Assembly: GCA_945870785.1 (NCBI GenBank)
Contig: CAMBTK010000011.1
Span: 1 to 40,984, forward strand
Reading direction: 5' to 3'
Length of the DNA: 40,984 bases
Source of the DNA: Sulfurimonas crateris
GTDB lineage: Bacteria; Campylobacterota; Campylobacteria; Campylobacterales; Sulfurimonadaceae
Under the pieces are notes generated by a model, which was given only the letters and a program-made list of their open reading frames with translations, did not search any database and was not told where the DNA came from. Shown here piece by piece: positions 9,821 through 20,889 of this stretch. The first letter of the stretch is position 1, and each line of letters opens with the position of its first letter. The position numbers and the translations under genes are program-made.

Positions 9821-11107
9821 TTACAAAGAAGTGAATTCTACTTTGGTTATTTTTTGTAAAAGTTCAAAAAAGTTTGGAAATGATGTATTTATACAATCTA
9901 TATCTTCAACTTCCATTGAACATTTAAGCCCTGCTATTATAAAACTCATAGCAATTCTATGGTCTCCATGACTATCTATCTTAGCTTCTTTAAGAGTTCC
10001 ACCTTTGACGCTATATCCATCATGGACTTCATCTACTTCTATCCCACAAGCTATAAGACCATTTACAACAGTTGATATTCTGTCACTCTCTTTAACTCTG
10101 AGTTCCTCTGCATTTTTTACAATACTTACACCCTCAGCACATGCAAAAGCTATCGATAAAGCAGGTAGTTCATCTATAAGCCATGAGATATTATCTTCAA
10201 CTATTATTGCTTTTAAGGGTGCATACTTGACATATATATTTCCTATTGGTTCGTACTTATTTTCTGTTGTCTCATATCTTATATCTGCACCCATTCTTTC
10301 TAACGCTTTAAATGCCTCTATACGGGTTGGATTTAGAGTTACACCCTCGAGCGCAACATCAGAATCAGGAGTAATAGCAGCAGCAACTGCAAAGAAAAAT
10401 GCACTTGAAGGATCGGAAGGAACTCGAATTTTCAATGGCGAGAGAAGTTTCTTCATAGGTTTTATCTTAGTCACTAAACCATTCACTTCAATCTCTGCGC
10501 CCATGCCTTTTAACATTCTCTCTGTATGGTCACGGCTTAGTTCTGGCTCCGAGTAACTACACTCTCCATCAGCTCTAAGAGCAGCTAATATCATCGCGCT
10601 TTTAACTTGTGCAGATGCTATTTTACTTTCGTAATTAAATGCAGTGAGTGATGCACCTCTAATGCTCAGTGGTGCTAAATCTCCGTTATTTCTGCCATCA
10701 AGTTTTGCTCCAATATCACGAAGTGGAGCCGTAACTCTCTTCATTGGGCGACGGCGAAGATACTCATCGCCACTTAATACAAAATGACCATCAGCAGAGC
10801 TTAAAAGACCACAAAATAGCCTCATACCTGTTCCAGAATTTCCACAGTCTAAAACTTCACTACTCTCTTTTATACCATCAGAACTTATCTTGATTATGTT
10901 TCCATCATCTTCAATCATCGCGCCTAAATTTTTTACAATTTGCAAAGAGTTCATCGTATCTTCAGCTCTTAAAAAGTTTGTTATCTCGCTTGTTCCATCT
11001 GCTAACATAGCAAACATAGCGCATCTGTGTGATATAGATTTATCTGGTGCTATCTGGCTGGTTTTAAAAGAAAACGACTCCGCCTTATTAACTTTTACGC
11101 TATTCAT
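9821..11107 (-). CDS. aroA: 3-phosphoshikimate 1-carboxyvinyltransferase (EPSP synthase)
   Basis: '[21 protein letters not shown]', '[18 protein letters not shown]', 'KESDRI', 'DHRIAMSF'. Confidence 0.97.
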   Translation of the reverse strand: MNSVKVNKAESFSFKTSQIAPDKSISHRCAMFAMLADGTSEITNFLRAEDTMNSLQIVKNLGAMIEDDGNIIKISSDGIKESSEVLDCGNSGTGMRLFCGLLSSADGHFVLSGDEYLRRRPMKRVTAPLRDIGAKLDGRNNGDLAPLSIRGASLTAFNYESKIASAQVKSAMILAALRADGECSYSEPELSRDHTERMLKGMGAEIEVNGLVTKIKPMKKLLSPLKIRVPSDPSSAFFFAVAAAITPDSDVALEGVTLNPTRIEAFKALERMGADIRYETTENKYEPIGNIYVKYAPLKAIIVEDNISWLIDELPALSIAFACAEGVSIVKNAEELRVKESDRISTVVNGLIACGIEVDEVHDGYSVKGGTLKEAKIDSHGDHRIAMSFIIAGLKCSMEVEDIDCINTSFPNFFELLQKITKVEFTSL

Positions 11108-13440
11108 CTAATTGTAATTCCAAGATCAGTTTTTAATGCTTCTAAAATGGTGCTCATTGTATTTGTAATCTCTTCTTCTTCTAATGTTTTATCAAATGAT
11201 TGAAGCACAAAACGGATAGAGAGACTCATATTTTCACCAAGCGATTCATCGCTATATTTATCAACAATATAAAAGCGAATAAGCTCTTTTGTTGCAGATG
11301 CATTAATTATATTTTTTACTTTTTCATACGCCATATCTTTAGGCATAACAATGCTTAAATCTCTAAAAGAAGCTTGATATTTAGAAGATTGCTTTGCTGT
11401 TTTTAACTCACATGGGAGCTTGTTAAAATCTAACTCACACATGTAAGTAATATCCAAATCATAACTCTCTTGTACATTTGGATGAAGACGGAAAATCTCC
11501 CCTACACTTTCATTGGCAACAAATATTTCAGCGCATTGGTATGGATGAGAGAGGGTATGTTTAGTTTTATATTCGCGAAGCTCAAACTCTCCAATAACAT
11601 TAGAAATTTTTTGTGCAAAAAGTGCAAAATCAACTTTTGAAGGTTTTCCAGAATTTGACAAACTCTCAGCCTCTTTATCTCCACAAAATATAAATGCCAT
11701 CTTTAAAGACTCTTCTCTTTGAGAGTTAAAAACAGAACCAACTTCAAAAAGTTTAACAGAAGCATATCCATTTTTACTATTATTTGATGCTGCTCTAAGT
11801 AGCCCACAAAGAAGTGTAGTTCTAAGCGTATCTAACGTATTTACAATAGGATTTAGCAACTCTTTATTTTCAACAATAGTCTCAAATCCGTACTCTTGTA
11901 AAATCTTTTTTTCATCAAAAACAAAATGAACAGATTCAAAAAAACCGCTAAATGCAGCTTTATGTCTATATGTCACTCTTTTTTTATAATTAAAATAGTC
12001 ATCATTAAAGCTATTTGCTTCAGTAAATGTAAATGGTTTTGAGGGGATATTATCGATTCCAACAAGGCGAACAATCTCTTCTACAATATCTTGCTTATTT
12101 ACTATATCATGTCTAAATCTTGGTACTAAAATAACAAAACTATCAGCAGAAGATTTTGTTGTATCAAAACCTAGATTTTTAAGTATTTTTGTAATCTTAA
12201 CTTTATCAATATTTGCACCGATTATCTCATCAATCTCTTTTTTACTAAGACTAATAATTTTATCCTCATGTGATTCATCAATTTCAATAGTACCACCATA
12301 AACAGATGATTCTGAGTTGGTCTCAATAACACTGATACAATAATCTAAACCTTGATTTAAGTCTGGTTCACTTCCTCTTGATGCTCTGTAGTAACTAAGC
12401 CCTGTAGGAATTTTATTCTCTTGCATTTTTTTAGAAATAATATCTGGTGGAATATAAGTTGCCTCAATCAGGACTACGCCATTGCTATGAGCAACTTTAA
12501 AGGACTCCTCTTGCATAACTCCAACTACTGAAACTTTTTTATCTTTTGACATAATAGAAGCAAAACCATTCTTGTCTTTGCTTAGAGATATTTTTGCAAT
12601 TGGTTCATCTTTTACACAAAAAAGAGCATAATCATACGCTCTTAGTATAACTCCGCTGCTATGCGTTGCATAAAGCATCAATGACTCAACGTCAGACTCT
12701 TTTTTGTCATCTACTTGAGACAATCTAAGTTTTACTATAAAAGGGAGTGTGAGATTTTTAAAGTCAACAGCTTTATATCTGATATTTACATCTAAATTAT
12801 TTTCATGAGAGAGTGATAAAATACGCCCTATTCCGACTCTTTTATCTTCATCTTCTTGAACTTTTCTCTCTCTAAGTGGTTTGTCAAAAGCCGCACTTAA
12901 ATCTCTTGCTACTCCTCTAATACTTAAACAATCGCCTCTATTTGCAGTGAGCTCAATCTCTATAACATCATCTCTAAATATAGCGTTTTGTGAGACCTCT
13001 TGACCTATTTCATATTTTCCAATACTACTATCGAGTTCAATAATTCCTTCACTAACATCGCCAAGACCTATCTCCCTTGCAGAACAAATCATCCCTTCAG
13101 ACTCTATACCACGAAGTGTCACTGGTTTAATAAGCGTACCATCTGGCATAACTGCTCCAATAGTTGCAACTACTACATCAAGACCAGCCCTTACATTTGA
13201 AGCGCCACAAACAATCTGGCGTGTACTTGATCCAATATCTACTTTACAGATATTTAGTTTATCTGCATCTGGGTGCTTTTTACACTCTAAGACTCTTCCA
13301 AATACAATTTTTTCTGGCACTTTATATGTGACAATACTATCTACTTCCAAGCCAATAGAGTTTAATGTCTTTAGTAATTTATCCGTGGATATTGAACTTA
13401 TATCTATCCACTCATTTAACCAACTTCTTGTAACTATCAT
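11104..13440 (-). CDS. pheT: Phenylalanyl-tRNA synthetase beta subunit
   Basis: tRNA-binding domain '[15 protein letters not shown]...[12 protein letters not shown]', B5 domain and C-terminal FDX-ACB-like domain. 4-bp overlap with aroA and pheS. Confidence 0.96.
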   Translation of the reverse strand: MIVTRSWLNEWIDISSISTDKLLKTLNSIGLEVDSIVTYKVPEKIVFGRVLECKKHPDADKLNICKVDIGSSTRQIVCGASNVRAGLDVVVATIGAVMPDGTLIKPVTLRGIESEGMICSAREIGLGDVSEGIIELDSSIGKYEIGQEVSQNAIFRDDVIEIELTANRGDCLSIRGVARDLSAAFDKPLRERKVQEDEDKRVGIGRILSLSHENNLDVNIRYKAVDFKNLTLPFIVKLRLSQVDDKKESDVESLMLYATHSSGVILRAYDYALFCVKDEPIAKISLSKDKNGFASIMSKDKKVSVVGVMQEESFKVAHSNGVVLIEATYIPPDIISKKMQENKIPTGLSYYRASRGSEPDLNQGLDYCISVIETNSESSVYGGTIEIDESHEDKIISLSKKEIDEIIGANIDKVKITKILKNLGFDTTKSSADSFVILVPRFRHDIVNKQDIVEEIVRLVGIDNIPSKPFTFTEANSFNDDYFNYKKRVTYRHKAAFSGFFESVHFVFDEKKILQEYGFETIVENKELLNPIVNTLDTLRTTLLCGLLRAASNNSKNGYASVKLFEVGSVFNSQREESLKMAFIFCGDKEAESLSNSGKPSKVDFALFAQKISNVIGEFELREYKTKHTLSHPYQCAEIFVANESVGEIFRLHPNVQESYDLDITYMCELDFNKLPCELKTAKQSSKYQASFRDLSIVMPKDMAYEKVKNIINASATKELIRFYIVDKYSDESLGENMSLSIRFVLQSFDKTLEEEEITNTMSTILEALKTDLGITIR

Positions 13441-14429
13441 CTAAACTGCTCCAGCAACTTTATGTCTCCCTCGAAAAGTGAACGAAGGTCTCCTATCTGA
13501 TGAATAAGCATCGCAAATCGTTCAACTCCAAGGCCAAAAGCATATCCACTAACATTTTGATACTTTACAGCTTCAAAAACATTTGGGTCAACTATACCAC
13601 AGCCCAAAACTTCAAGCCAACCTGTTCTAGAGCAAACTCTACAACCACTTCCTTTACAAAAAACGCACGAGATATCAACTTCAGCAGAAGGTTCTGTAAA
13701 AGGAAAAAAACTAGGACGGAAACGAACTTCCACATCACCAAACATATATTTTAAAAAATCTTCTAAAATAAACTTTAAATTTGCAAAAGATACAGTGCCC
13801 TCTTTGTCTACCAATAACCCCTCAACCTGATGGAACATAGGAGTATGCGTAATATCATAATCTCTTCTAAAAACAGCACCTGGAGCTATCATACGAATCG
13901 GCGGTTTATTGCTCATCATAGTTCTTATCTGTACAGGAGAAGTGTGAGTACGAAGAAGCATCTCATCTTTAAAATAGAATGTATCTTGCATATCGCGAGC
14001 TGGATGATACTTTGGTAAGTTTAATGCCTCAAAATTATTAAAATCATCTTCAACCATTGTGCCAGTTTTAACCGCAAAATTCATAGAGGAGAAGTACTCT
14101 ACAATTCTGTCCATCGTCTCCATAACTGGATGAAGCGCTCCTGATTCTGAAGATGAGCTAAACATACTTACATCTATCGCATCAGCCTTCATATGTTCTT
14201 GAAGTTCTAAAGTTTGAAGAACTATTTTTCTCTGCACAAGCTCGTTCATTAAAGCATTTTTATTTATATTTAACTCTTGTGCAATTTTTGATTTCTCTTC
14301 ATCCGATGCCTCTTTCATCTTAGCAAACTCTGCTGCTAAAACCCCTTTTTTACCAAATAGAGATATTCGGATTTCTTCAATTTTTTCGACACTTTGTGCC
14401 TCTTTTATTGCATCATACCAATGTTTCAA
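13437..14429 (-). CDS. pheS: Phenylalanyl-tRNA synthetase alpha subunit
   Basis: Class II aaRS motifs '[12 protein letters not shown]', '[14 protein letters not shown]', '[10 protein letters not shown]', '[12 protein letters not shown]'-like '[17 protein letters not shown]'. Start codon is TTG. Confidence 0.96.
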   Translation of the reverse strand: MKHWYDAIKEAQSVEKIEEIRISLFGKKGVLAAEFAKMKEASDEEKSKIAQELNINKNALMNELVQRKIVLQTLELQEHMKADAIDVSMFSSSSESGALHPVMETMDRIVEYFSSMNFAVKTGTMVEDDFNNFEALNLPKYHPARDMQDTFYFKDEMLLRTHTSPVQIRTMMSNKPPIRMIAPGAVFRRDYDITHTPMFHQVEGLLVDKEGTVSFANLKFILEDFLKYMFGDVEVRFRPSFFPFTEPSAEVDISCVFCKGSGCRVCSRTGWLEVLGCGIVDPNVFEAVKYQNVSGYAFGLGVERFAMLIHQIGDLRSLFEGDIKLLEQFR

Positions 14430-14551
14430 TCAATTCACCCATATTGGAGGAAAAACCTCTTAAATTTTAAAATGGATTATAGTCAAATATAATTTATATA
14501 TAGCTTCATTTGTCAATTTGTGTGTTACAATAAATAAAAAAAAGGGCTAAA

Positions 14552-14908
14552 ATGTGTATATTTTGCAAAATAATAAATAATGAAATTCCATCAAATATAG
14601 TCTTAGAAAACAGAGATTTTATAGCTTTTCACGATATAAATCCAAAAGCTCCTGTTCACATATTGGCAATACCAAAAATACATGTTGAGAGTTTTAATGA
14701 AGTAACTCCTGATACTATGAAAAAAATGACTACATTCATACAAGATGTTGCTAAAGAAGTTGGCGTTGACAAAAGTGGCTATAGAGTTATAACAAACGTA
14801 GGAGAAGATGGAGCTCAAGAGGTTAAACATCTTCACTTCCATCTTCTTGGAGGAGCAAAACTCGCTTGGTCACATCTAAGCGATGCAAATCCAAAAAGTA
14901 TGATTTAG
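14552..14908 (+). CDS. HIT family (histidine triad) protein
   Basis: 'CIFCKIINNEIPSNIVLENRDFIAFHDINPKAPVHILAIPKIH' and triad 'VKHLHFHLLGG'. Confidence 0.95.
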   Translation: MCIFCKIINNEIPSNIVLENRDFIAFHDINPKAPVHILAIPKIHVESFNEVTPDTMKKMTTFIQDVAKEVGVDKSGYRVITNVGEDGAQEVKHLHFHLLGGAKLAWSHLSDANPKSMI

Positions 14909-14912
14909 CTAT

Positions 14913-15377
14913 TTATGATGGGCAACTCTCTATAGTGCCCATATCTATCTTGCTTCCACCGCCAGATATCATCTTCTCGTTTTCTCTTATCTTTACGCCG
15001 TTATGTGTAATTGAGTAAGAGATAATAACGCTATCTCTTATCGTGTTAATAGTTGAGCAGTAAGTCTCTAATGACGCCATAACATAACGAGCGGCCGAAG
15101 TGTCATCAGCATCAGAATCAAAACTATAATCAAGATGAAGAGTATTAAATTTTTTTGGAAAATCATCATTTCTGATAGCTTCACCATCTATTACTAAATT
15201 TGAAACTGTTTTGCCTTGGTTTTTTGGCAATAAAACAATATCAGTAGCACTACACGAGATAATACCTGATAAAAAATACTCTATTGGACTTATCTCTGGA
15301 CAGTTAATAATAAAACTGCCCTTCTCAGTTTTTGCCTCAAATTTCATCTCATTTAAGTGTGATACGCTAACTTTCAT
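14913..15377 (-). CDS. OsmC/Ohr family protein
   Basis: 'SPIEYFLSGIISCSATDIVLL' and overall OsmC-like layout. Confidence 0.8.
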   Translation of the reverse strand: MKVSVSHLNEMKFEAKTEKGSFIINCPEISPIEYFLSGIISCSATDIVLLPKNQGKTVSNLVIDGEAIRNDDFPKKFNTLHLDYSFDSDADDTSAARYVMASLETYCSTINTIRDSVIISYSITHNGVKIRENEKMISGGGSKIDMGTIESCPS

Positions 15378-15380
15378 CTA

Positions 15381-16760
15381 TTATCCTATTAAGAAATTTT
15401 TAAAATATTCTAGTTGCTCTTTAGTTCTTTGAGTAGAAGTTCCACCAGCTGAAGTTCTAGCATTCATAGAATTTTCTATAGATAAAAACGCTAAAACATC
15501 TTCACTTATTCTCTCATCAATCTCTTTAAGATACTTAAACTCTATATCACTTAAATCAATTTTCAGCTCTTCGCTCTTAGCAACTGCTTTTCCTGTAATA
15601 AAATGTGCTTCTCTAAAAGGAATATCACATTTTTGAACTAGATAATCAGCCAAATCAGTAGCGCTTAAATGTCCTATTTTACAAGCACTTTTCATATTTT
15701 GTGGCTTAATCTGCATAGTTTTCATAGCTTCTTTTAAAATCTCTAATGAGATTTCAGCAGTTTCTACAGCATCAAAAACACCCTCTTTGTCTTCTTGAGT
15801 ATCTTTGTTATACGCCAAAGGAAGCCCTTTCATAACAGTTAAAAGACCCATTAAAGAGCCATAAACTCTACCTGTTTTACCACGAAGAAGCTCTGGTACA
15901 TCTGGGTTTTTCTTTTGTGGCATAATTGATGAGCCTGTTGAGTACTCATCGCTAAGCTCAACAAATCTAAACTCATAACTAGACCACATAACAAGCTCTT
16001 CACTAAGACGAGATATATGCATCATCATAGTTGAGATATTAAATAAAATTTCCAGTGCAAAATCTCTATCACTTACGGTGTCTAAACAGTTTATACTTGC
16101 ACTCTCAAAGCCTAAAAGCTCTGCTGTCATATCTCTATCTATCTTGTGTGGAGTTCCAGCAAGAGCTGCGCATCCAAGCGGAGATATATTATTTCTTACA
16201 TATGAGCTCTCAAATCTCTCTATATCACGCTTGAACATTGAAAGATATGCACCTAGATGAAAAGCAAAGTTTATTGGCTGTGCATGTTGAAGATGCGTCA
16301 TACCTGGTAAAAGAGTCTGGGTATGTTTTGATGCTATCTCTAAAATCTCACTCATGAGAAGTTTAAGAGCTTCAACTATCTCTAGATTTTTACGAAGAAC
16401 ATAGCGGCGAAAATCTACTGCTACTTGATCATTTCTGCTTCTTGCAGTATGAAGTTTTTTTCCAGCATCACCGATAATGGCAGTAAGACGCTTCTCAATC
16501 CCCATGTGAAGATCTTCATCAGATATCTTCCACTCAAATACTCCAGATTCTATCTCATCTTTTACTTGTGAGAGTCCTTTACTTATTTGAGATAATTCAT
16601 CTGCTGTTAATATGCCCTGTTTTGTTAGCATTGTAGCGTGTGCTAAAGAGCCTTCAATATCTTCACGATAAAGTTTTCTATCAAACATTATAGATGCGTT
16701 AAACTGATCCAAAAGGCTTGAAGCACTTGCAGAAAAACGACCTGACCACATTTTGTCCAT
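15381..16760 (-). CDS. argH: Argininosuccinate lyase
   Basis: '[21 protein letters not shown]', '[18 protein letters not shown]', signature '[12 protein letters not shown]'. Confidence 0.97.
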   Translation of the reverse strand: MDKMWSGRFSASASSLLDQFNASIMFDRKLYREDIEGSLAHATMLTKQGILTADELSQISKGLSQVKDEIESGVFEWKISDEDLHMGIEKRLTAIIGDAGKKLHTARSRNDQVAVDFRRYVLRKNLEIVEALKLLMSEILEIASKHTQTLLPGMTHLQHAQPINFAFHLGAYLSMFKRDIERFESSYVRNNISPLGCAALAGTPHKIDRDMTAELLGFESASINCLDTVSDRDFALEILFNISTMMMHISRLSEELVMWSSYEFRFVELSDEYSTGSSIMPQKKNPDVPELLRGKTGRVYGSLMGLLTVMKGLPLAYNKDTQEDKEGVFDAVETAEISLEILKEAMKTMQIKPQNMKSACKIGHLSATDLADYLVQKCDIPFREAHFITGKAVAKSEELKIDLSDIEFKYLKEIDERISEDVLAFLSIENSMNARTSAGGTSTQRTKEQLEYFKNFLIG

Positions 16761-16830
16761 AATTTCTCCAATATTAAAAAGTTCGGTATTTTAGCTAAAT
16801 TAAGTGATTTTACAAAATAGAGAAGAGGCG

Positions 16831-16855
16831 TTAAGATAGAAAATATCTATCTTAA
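16831..16855. repeat. Perfect 10-bp inverted repeat (hairpin) upstream of argH and downstream of the cytochrome-like gene
   Basis: TTAAGATAGA-aaata-TCTATCTTAA. No clear T-tract on either strand. Confidence 0.6.
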
Positions 16856-16873
16856 TAAATATAGTAGTTTAGT

Positions 16874-17215
16874 TTAATTACAAGCAGGAACATTTCCACT
16901 ATCAGCAGCGTATTCAAATAAAAAGTCTTTTAAGTGTTTTGAATTTTTAGTAAAACCTCTGCTTTCAAAATACTCATGTGAATCTTCAGCATCTTCATTT
17001 TTGCTTTGCATATGAACTTCTGCCAACTTCTCACCCTTGTTTTTCATGAAAACATTCCACTCTCTTTTTTTCTTTGTTGAGACAAAAACTTGTCCAGATT
17101 TATGACACTTTACGCACTTTTTTACAAACTCTCTTTGGCCTTTGTAAACAGCGGCGTCAAGAGCAATTGACGTGAAAATTGATATAGACAAAACAGAAAT
17201 TAAAAACTTATTCAT
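16874..17215 (-). CDS. Small periplasmic monoheme c-type cytochrome-like protein
   Basis: Signal peptide 'FLISVLSISIFTSIALDAA' and a single CXXCH heme motif 'KCVKCHKSG'. Confidence 0.7.
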   Translation of the reverse strand: MNKFLISVLSISIFTSIALDAAVYKGQREFVKKCVKCHKSGQVFVSTKKKREWNVFMKNKGEKLAEVHMQSKNEDAEDSHEYFESRGFTKNSKHLKDFLFEYAADSGNVPACN

Positions 17216-17296
17216 ATGCTAAACCCCTATAATAATTGCTTATATTACATTACAATTTATTATATGAACCTTATAGAGAAGGCAAAAGACAATAAA

Positions 17297-19114
17297 TCAC
17301 GATAATTGAAACTTTTCATACAATTTTTCACTTAAATCCCACACACCCTTGAGTTTAAGAGACTCCACAACACTCTGTGTACAGTCAACATCATCAGGCC
17401 ATCTTCGCTCAAAACCATCTAAAGCATTTTTATTTGTCCCATCAATTGCAACCATTAATCCAGAGATGTATATGTCTCTAAGTGCGTCCATATTATTTGT
17501 AACTCTCCACACAAGCATATAAGAGTTAAATATATCATTTTTATGAGCATCTACAAAAACTACAACTCTTAAATGCATACTCAAAGGTATAAGTGCCTCA
17601 AAATAATTTTTTACATTTTTTGTTTTGTCAACAGATATAACAGTGATTGGATTTTTTGTTCTTCTCATAAACTGATGTAAATTTATAGTATCTGGTATAA
17701 GTTCTTTAACTTTAACTAAAAGCTCTTCGTCGCCTAAAAGCATTGGAGCTTCTACTTTATTAGCCGATGTTGCATCAATACCTAGCTTTCCACCTACTAG
17801 TGCTTCATCAGACGAGTGATCAAGTGCATCTAAAATGCCCTCTGAAATAAAGAGAGATTTTGGAGTAAACCTATCTAAAATATATGCACTTATCACTTCA
17901 TAGCTATCTAATTTTGGAGCTTTTTCATCTAAAAAAATTGCATGTTTAACAAAACTCATCTGCCCAGCACCCCAAAAAGCGTGCATAAACTGTTTTGCAT
18001 GTCCTTTGTAATGAGGTTGCATTTTTGCAAGTATTAAGTTATGAAAACCACCATTCTCTGGCATATGATAATCAAGTAAATCAGGAGCTGTTGTTTTTAA
18101 CAGAGGAAAAAATATCTTTCCAGTAGCCCAACCCATATACTTGTCTTCAAGAGGTGGCTTTCCTACAACTGTAGCCAAATATGTAGGCTTTTTATTTGTA
18201 GTAATTGCACTGACTTCTAAGACTGGATATGGTTCTTCTAAAGTGTAATACCCAGTATGATCGCCAAAAGGACCCTCTATTTTCATCTCATTTGTATCTA
18301 CCCAACCCTCTATAACGTAGTCAACATCATGTGGGATATAGAGTGGATTTGTTAAAGATTTTACAAGTTTTGCACTCTCTTTTTTTATAAGTCCATACAT
18401 AAGTAACTCATTTACACCATAAGGCAGTGGAGCAGTTGCACACCAAGTATAGAGCGGATCACCACCAATAGCAATGGTTACAGGCATTTTTTTACCAGCT
18501 TTTTGGTACTGATCAAAAAAGTGTGAAGAGTCTTTATGAATCTGCCAGTGCATTCCTAGATGATTTTTATCATATACTTGAAGTCTATACATACCAAGAT
18601 TTACCATCTCTCCATCAAGACTTTGAGTATAAGTTTGTCCCATTGTTATAAAAGGACCACCATCTTGTTCCCATGTAGTTAAAACTGGGATTTTATAAAG
18701 GTCTATCGCATCATCTAGATATTTTATCTTTTGACATTCACCCTCTTTAGAGAGTTTTTTTGGAAATATATTTTTAAGGGAAAATAGTTCACTCGCCATT
18801 GAAATTTTATTTAAAAAACCACTTGGAGGTTTCATATGAAGAAGCTTTGTTATCTCATCAGCAACAGACTCTATAGTTCTGCCAAAGAGAAGCTCACAAC
18901 GCTTATATGAACCAAAAACATTCATCAAAATTTCTTCATCAAACTTTTTACCACTTTTTCTATCAATCACATTTGTAAAAAGAATAGCCATTCCACCATC
19001 TTTTTTCTTAACTTCTGCATATGCTAAATGTGGAATTTCAAGATATATATCAAGCTCAATATCAATTACTCTTAGTTCACCCTTACTCTTTAATAACTCA
19101 ATGGTTTTTTGCAT
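17297..19114 (-). CDS. UbiD family decarboxylase (possibly menaquinone/futalosine pathway)
   Basis: 'EGPFGDHTGYYTLEEPYPVLEVSAIT', 'IAIGGDPLYTWCATAPLP', 605 aa; typical UbiD. Pathway role inferred from its presence in epsilonproteobacteria. Confidence 0.9.
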   Translation of the reverse strand: MQKTIELLKSKGELRVIDIELDIYLEIPHLAYAEVKKKDGGMAILFTNVIDRKSGKKFDEEILMNVFGSYKRCELLFGRTIESVADEITKLLHMKPPSGFLNKISMASELFSLKNIFPKKLSKEGECQKIKYLDDAIDLYKIPVLTTWEQDGGPFITMGQTYTQSLDGEMVNLGMYRLQVYDKNHLGMHWQIHKDSSHFFDQYQKAGKKMPVTIAIGGDPLYTWCATAPLPYGVNELLMYGLIKKESAKLVKSLTNPLYIPHDVDYVIEGWVDTNEMKIEGPFGDHTGYYTLEEPYPVLEVSAITTNKKPTYLATVVGKPPLEDKYMGWATGKIFFPLLKTTAPDLLDYHMPENGGFHNLILAKMQPHYKGHAKQFMHAFWGAGQMSFVKHAIFLDEKAPKLDSYEVISAYILDRFTPKSLFISEGILDALDHSSDEALVGGKLGIDATSANKVEAPMLLGDEELLVKVKELIPDTINLHQFMRRTKNPITVISVDKTKNVKNYFEALIPLSMHLRVVVFVDAHKNDIFNSYMLVWRVTNNMDALRDIYISGLMVAIDGTNKNALDGFERRWPDDVDCTQSVVESLKLKGVWDLSEKLYEKFQLS

Positions 19115-19116
19115 TA

Positions 19117-20058
19117 TTACTTATTTTCCATCATCGCTTCAGCGCGCATTAAAAGCTCTTTAGCACCTTTTTGGATAAACTCAGCGGCAATCTCTCTACC
19201 GATATTTTCATAATCTTTTTTAGATGTAATTTTTGAATCACTGAGCATTTCTGTTCCATCTGGAAGCCCTAGAATAGCTTTTATACTAATAGTTCCATCG
19301 TCTAAAACAGAAGCATTTACTCCTATTGGAACTTGACAGCCGCCCTCTAGCTCATCAACAAAAGATCTCTCTATCGTTGTCTCAATTCTGCTGTACTCAT
19401 CTTCTAGTCTTGCTACTATTTTTAAAACTTCAGCGTCATTTACGGCTTCTATTCCTAATGCGCCCTGCCCCATAGATGGAATCATCTCTTCGAGCGAAAT
19501 AGGATATACATGTTTTACAGCGTCAAGCAGTGAGAGTCTGTTTATTCCAGCTGCAGCCAAGATAATAGCGTCAAACTCACCCTCTTTTAGTTTTCTTATT
19601 CTTGTATCAACATTGCCTCTTAAATCTTTTATAATTAAATCTGGGCGAAGTTTTTGTATCTGCATACGGCGGCGAAGAGACGATGTACCTACAACTGCGC
19701 CATTTGGAAGCGCTTCAATATTTGCATAATTTTCTGATAAAAGTGCATCTCTTGAATCTTCTCTCTCTGTAATTGCTGCTAGAAGAAGTCCATCAGGCAT
19801 AACTGTTGGGACATCTTTTAGTGAGTGAACTGCTATTTGAGCCTCCCCTTGAAGCATAGCCTCTTCAAGCTCTTTTAAAAACAGTCCTTTTCCGCCTATC
19901 TTAGAGAGTGCCTTATCTTGGATACGGTCTCCTGTCGTAATTATTACATTTAGTTCAACTTCAAGACCTGGATTTTGCTCTTCTAAAATAGCTTTTATAT
20001 GATTTGACTGCCAAAGTGCTAATTGCGATCCCCTTGTTGCTATTACTAATTTTTTCAT
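19117..20058 (-). CDS. hemC: Porphobilinogen deaminase (hydroxymethylbilane synthase)
   Basis: 'ATRGSQLALWQSNHIKA', 'GGKGLFLKELEEAML', 'AVHSLKDVPT', 'GTSSLRRRMQI', 'GGCQVPIG' dipyrromethane Cys motif. Confidence 0.97.
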   Translation of the reverse strand: MKKLVIATRGSQLALWQSNHIKAILEEQNPGLEVELNVIITTGDRIQDKALSKIGGKGLFLKELEEAMLQGEAQIAVHSLKDVPTVMPDGLLLAAITEREDSRDALLSENYANIEALPNGAVVGTSSLRRRMQIQKLRPDLIIKDLRGNVDTRIRKLKEGEFDAIILAAAGINRLSLLDAVKHVYPISLEEMIPSMGQGALGIEAVNDAEVLKIVARLEDEYSRIETTIERSFVDELEGGCQVPIGVNASVLDDGTISIKAILGLPDGTEMLSDSKITSKKDYENIGREIAAEFIQKGAKELLMRAEAMMENK

Positions 20059-20889
20059 CTATTTTACCTCTTTATATTTCATTTTTGTTCTATCTAAAAC
20101 ACCATCAAAGAACATTGTTGGAGTTCCATTTACCATCATTGAGTCTGCTATTGCCAAATCACTCTTAAGATGTTCGCCAACCTCTTTTGAGATAAGGTCA
20201 AACATTTTTATATTTGAGCCCATTACTTTGTTAAACTCTGCTAATATCTTATCATTTGATCTCTCTTTTGGATCTATGTTTATTTTATATAGATTTAGTA
20301 CAACATCTTTTTTGCCTTGAAGTTCAAGTGCAACAGCAGCTTTTACAAGCTCTACAGCAGCTGGATGAAGTGACTCAAGTGGAAAATGGTAGTAGTAAAC
20401 TGCAAACTCATTTGGTCTACTTTTCATGTACTCAAGCGCTTCTGGAACAAATGTTTTACAAAATGGACAGAGTGGATCTGAGAAGATTGCCACTTTATGT
20501 TTTGCATTTGCATTTCCATATATCAAATTCTCTTTTTTATAATTTTTCTCTTCAAAAGGTAAAGAGACCAACTCATTCATATCTCTGATTTTTTCTATAT
20601 CAAAAATCTCTTTTGTGATTACTTTTCCATCTGAAAACCAAACCATTTTTTGAACAACTTGACGTTTATCTTTTACAAGTAAAGCATCCAATTCAACATA
20701 GTATGCATACCAGTCATCATGTCCTTGAACTTCAGTTACATTTGTAACTTTAACATTAAGTGATTTTATATTTTGATTTGCTGCAAACATCTTTTTTAAA
20801 AAACTCTCTACATCTTTACCTGTAGGTTCTGCTCGCAAGAGACTACTTAGTACTAGTGTTATCGCTAATAATTTCAACATCAATGACAT
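20059..20889 (-). CDS. DsbC/DsbA-like periplasmic thiol:disulfide interchange protein
   Basis: Signal peptide 'MLKLLAITLVLSSLLRAEP', thioredoxin-fold active site 'FSDPLCPFCKTFVPEAL', cis-Pro 'VNGTPTMFFDG'. ORF track starts at a TTG (20892); ATG at 20889 has AAAAGG upstream; a second ATG at 20880. Confidence 0.85.
   Translation of the reverse strand: MSLMLKLLAITLVLSSLLRAEPTGKDVESFLKKMFAANQNIKSLNVKVTNVTEVQGHDDWYAYYVELDALLVKDKRQVVQKMVWFSDGKVITKEIFDIEKIRDMNELVSLPFEEKNYKKENLIYGNANAKHKVAIFSDPLCPFCKTFVPEALEYMKSRPNEFAVYYYHFPLESLHPAAVELVKAAVALELQGKKDVVLNLYKINIDPKERSNDKILAEFNKVMGSNIKMFDLISKEVGEHLKSDLAIADSMMVNGTPTMFFDGVLDRTKMKYKEVK

Noticed and set aside
10005-10556. 183-aa plus-strand ORF antisense to aroA
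   Set aside because: Serine/isoleucine-rich translation typical of a shadow ORF; aroA motifs are unambiguous on the other strand.
14918-14942. ATGGGCA/TGCCCAT hairpin just after the HIT stop
   Set aside because: 7-bp stem with a long loop and no T-tract on the plus strand; probably incidental to the OsmC coding sequence.
20256-20588. 110-aa plus-strand ORF antisense to the Dsb-like gene
   Set aside because: Leu/Gln-rich shadow ORF; the minus-strand gene has a clear CPFC active site and signal peptide.
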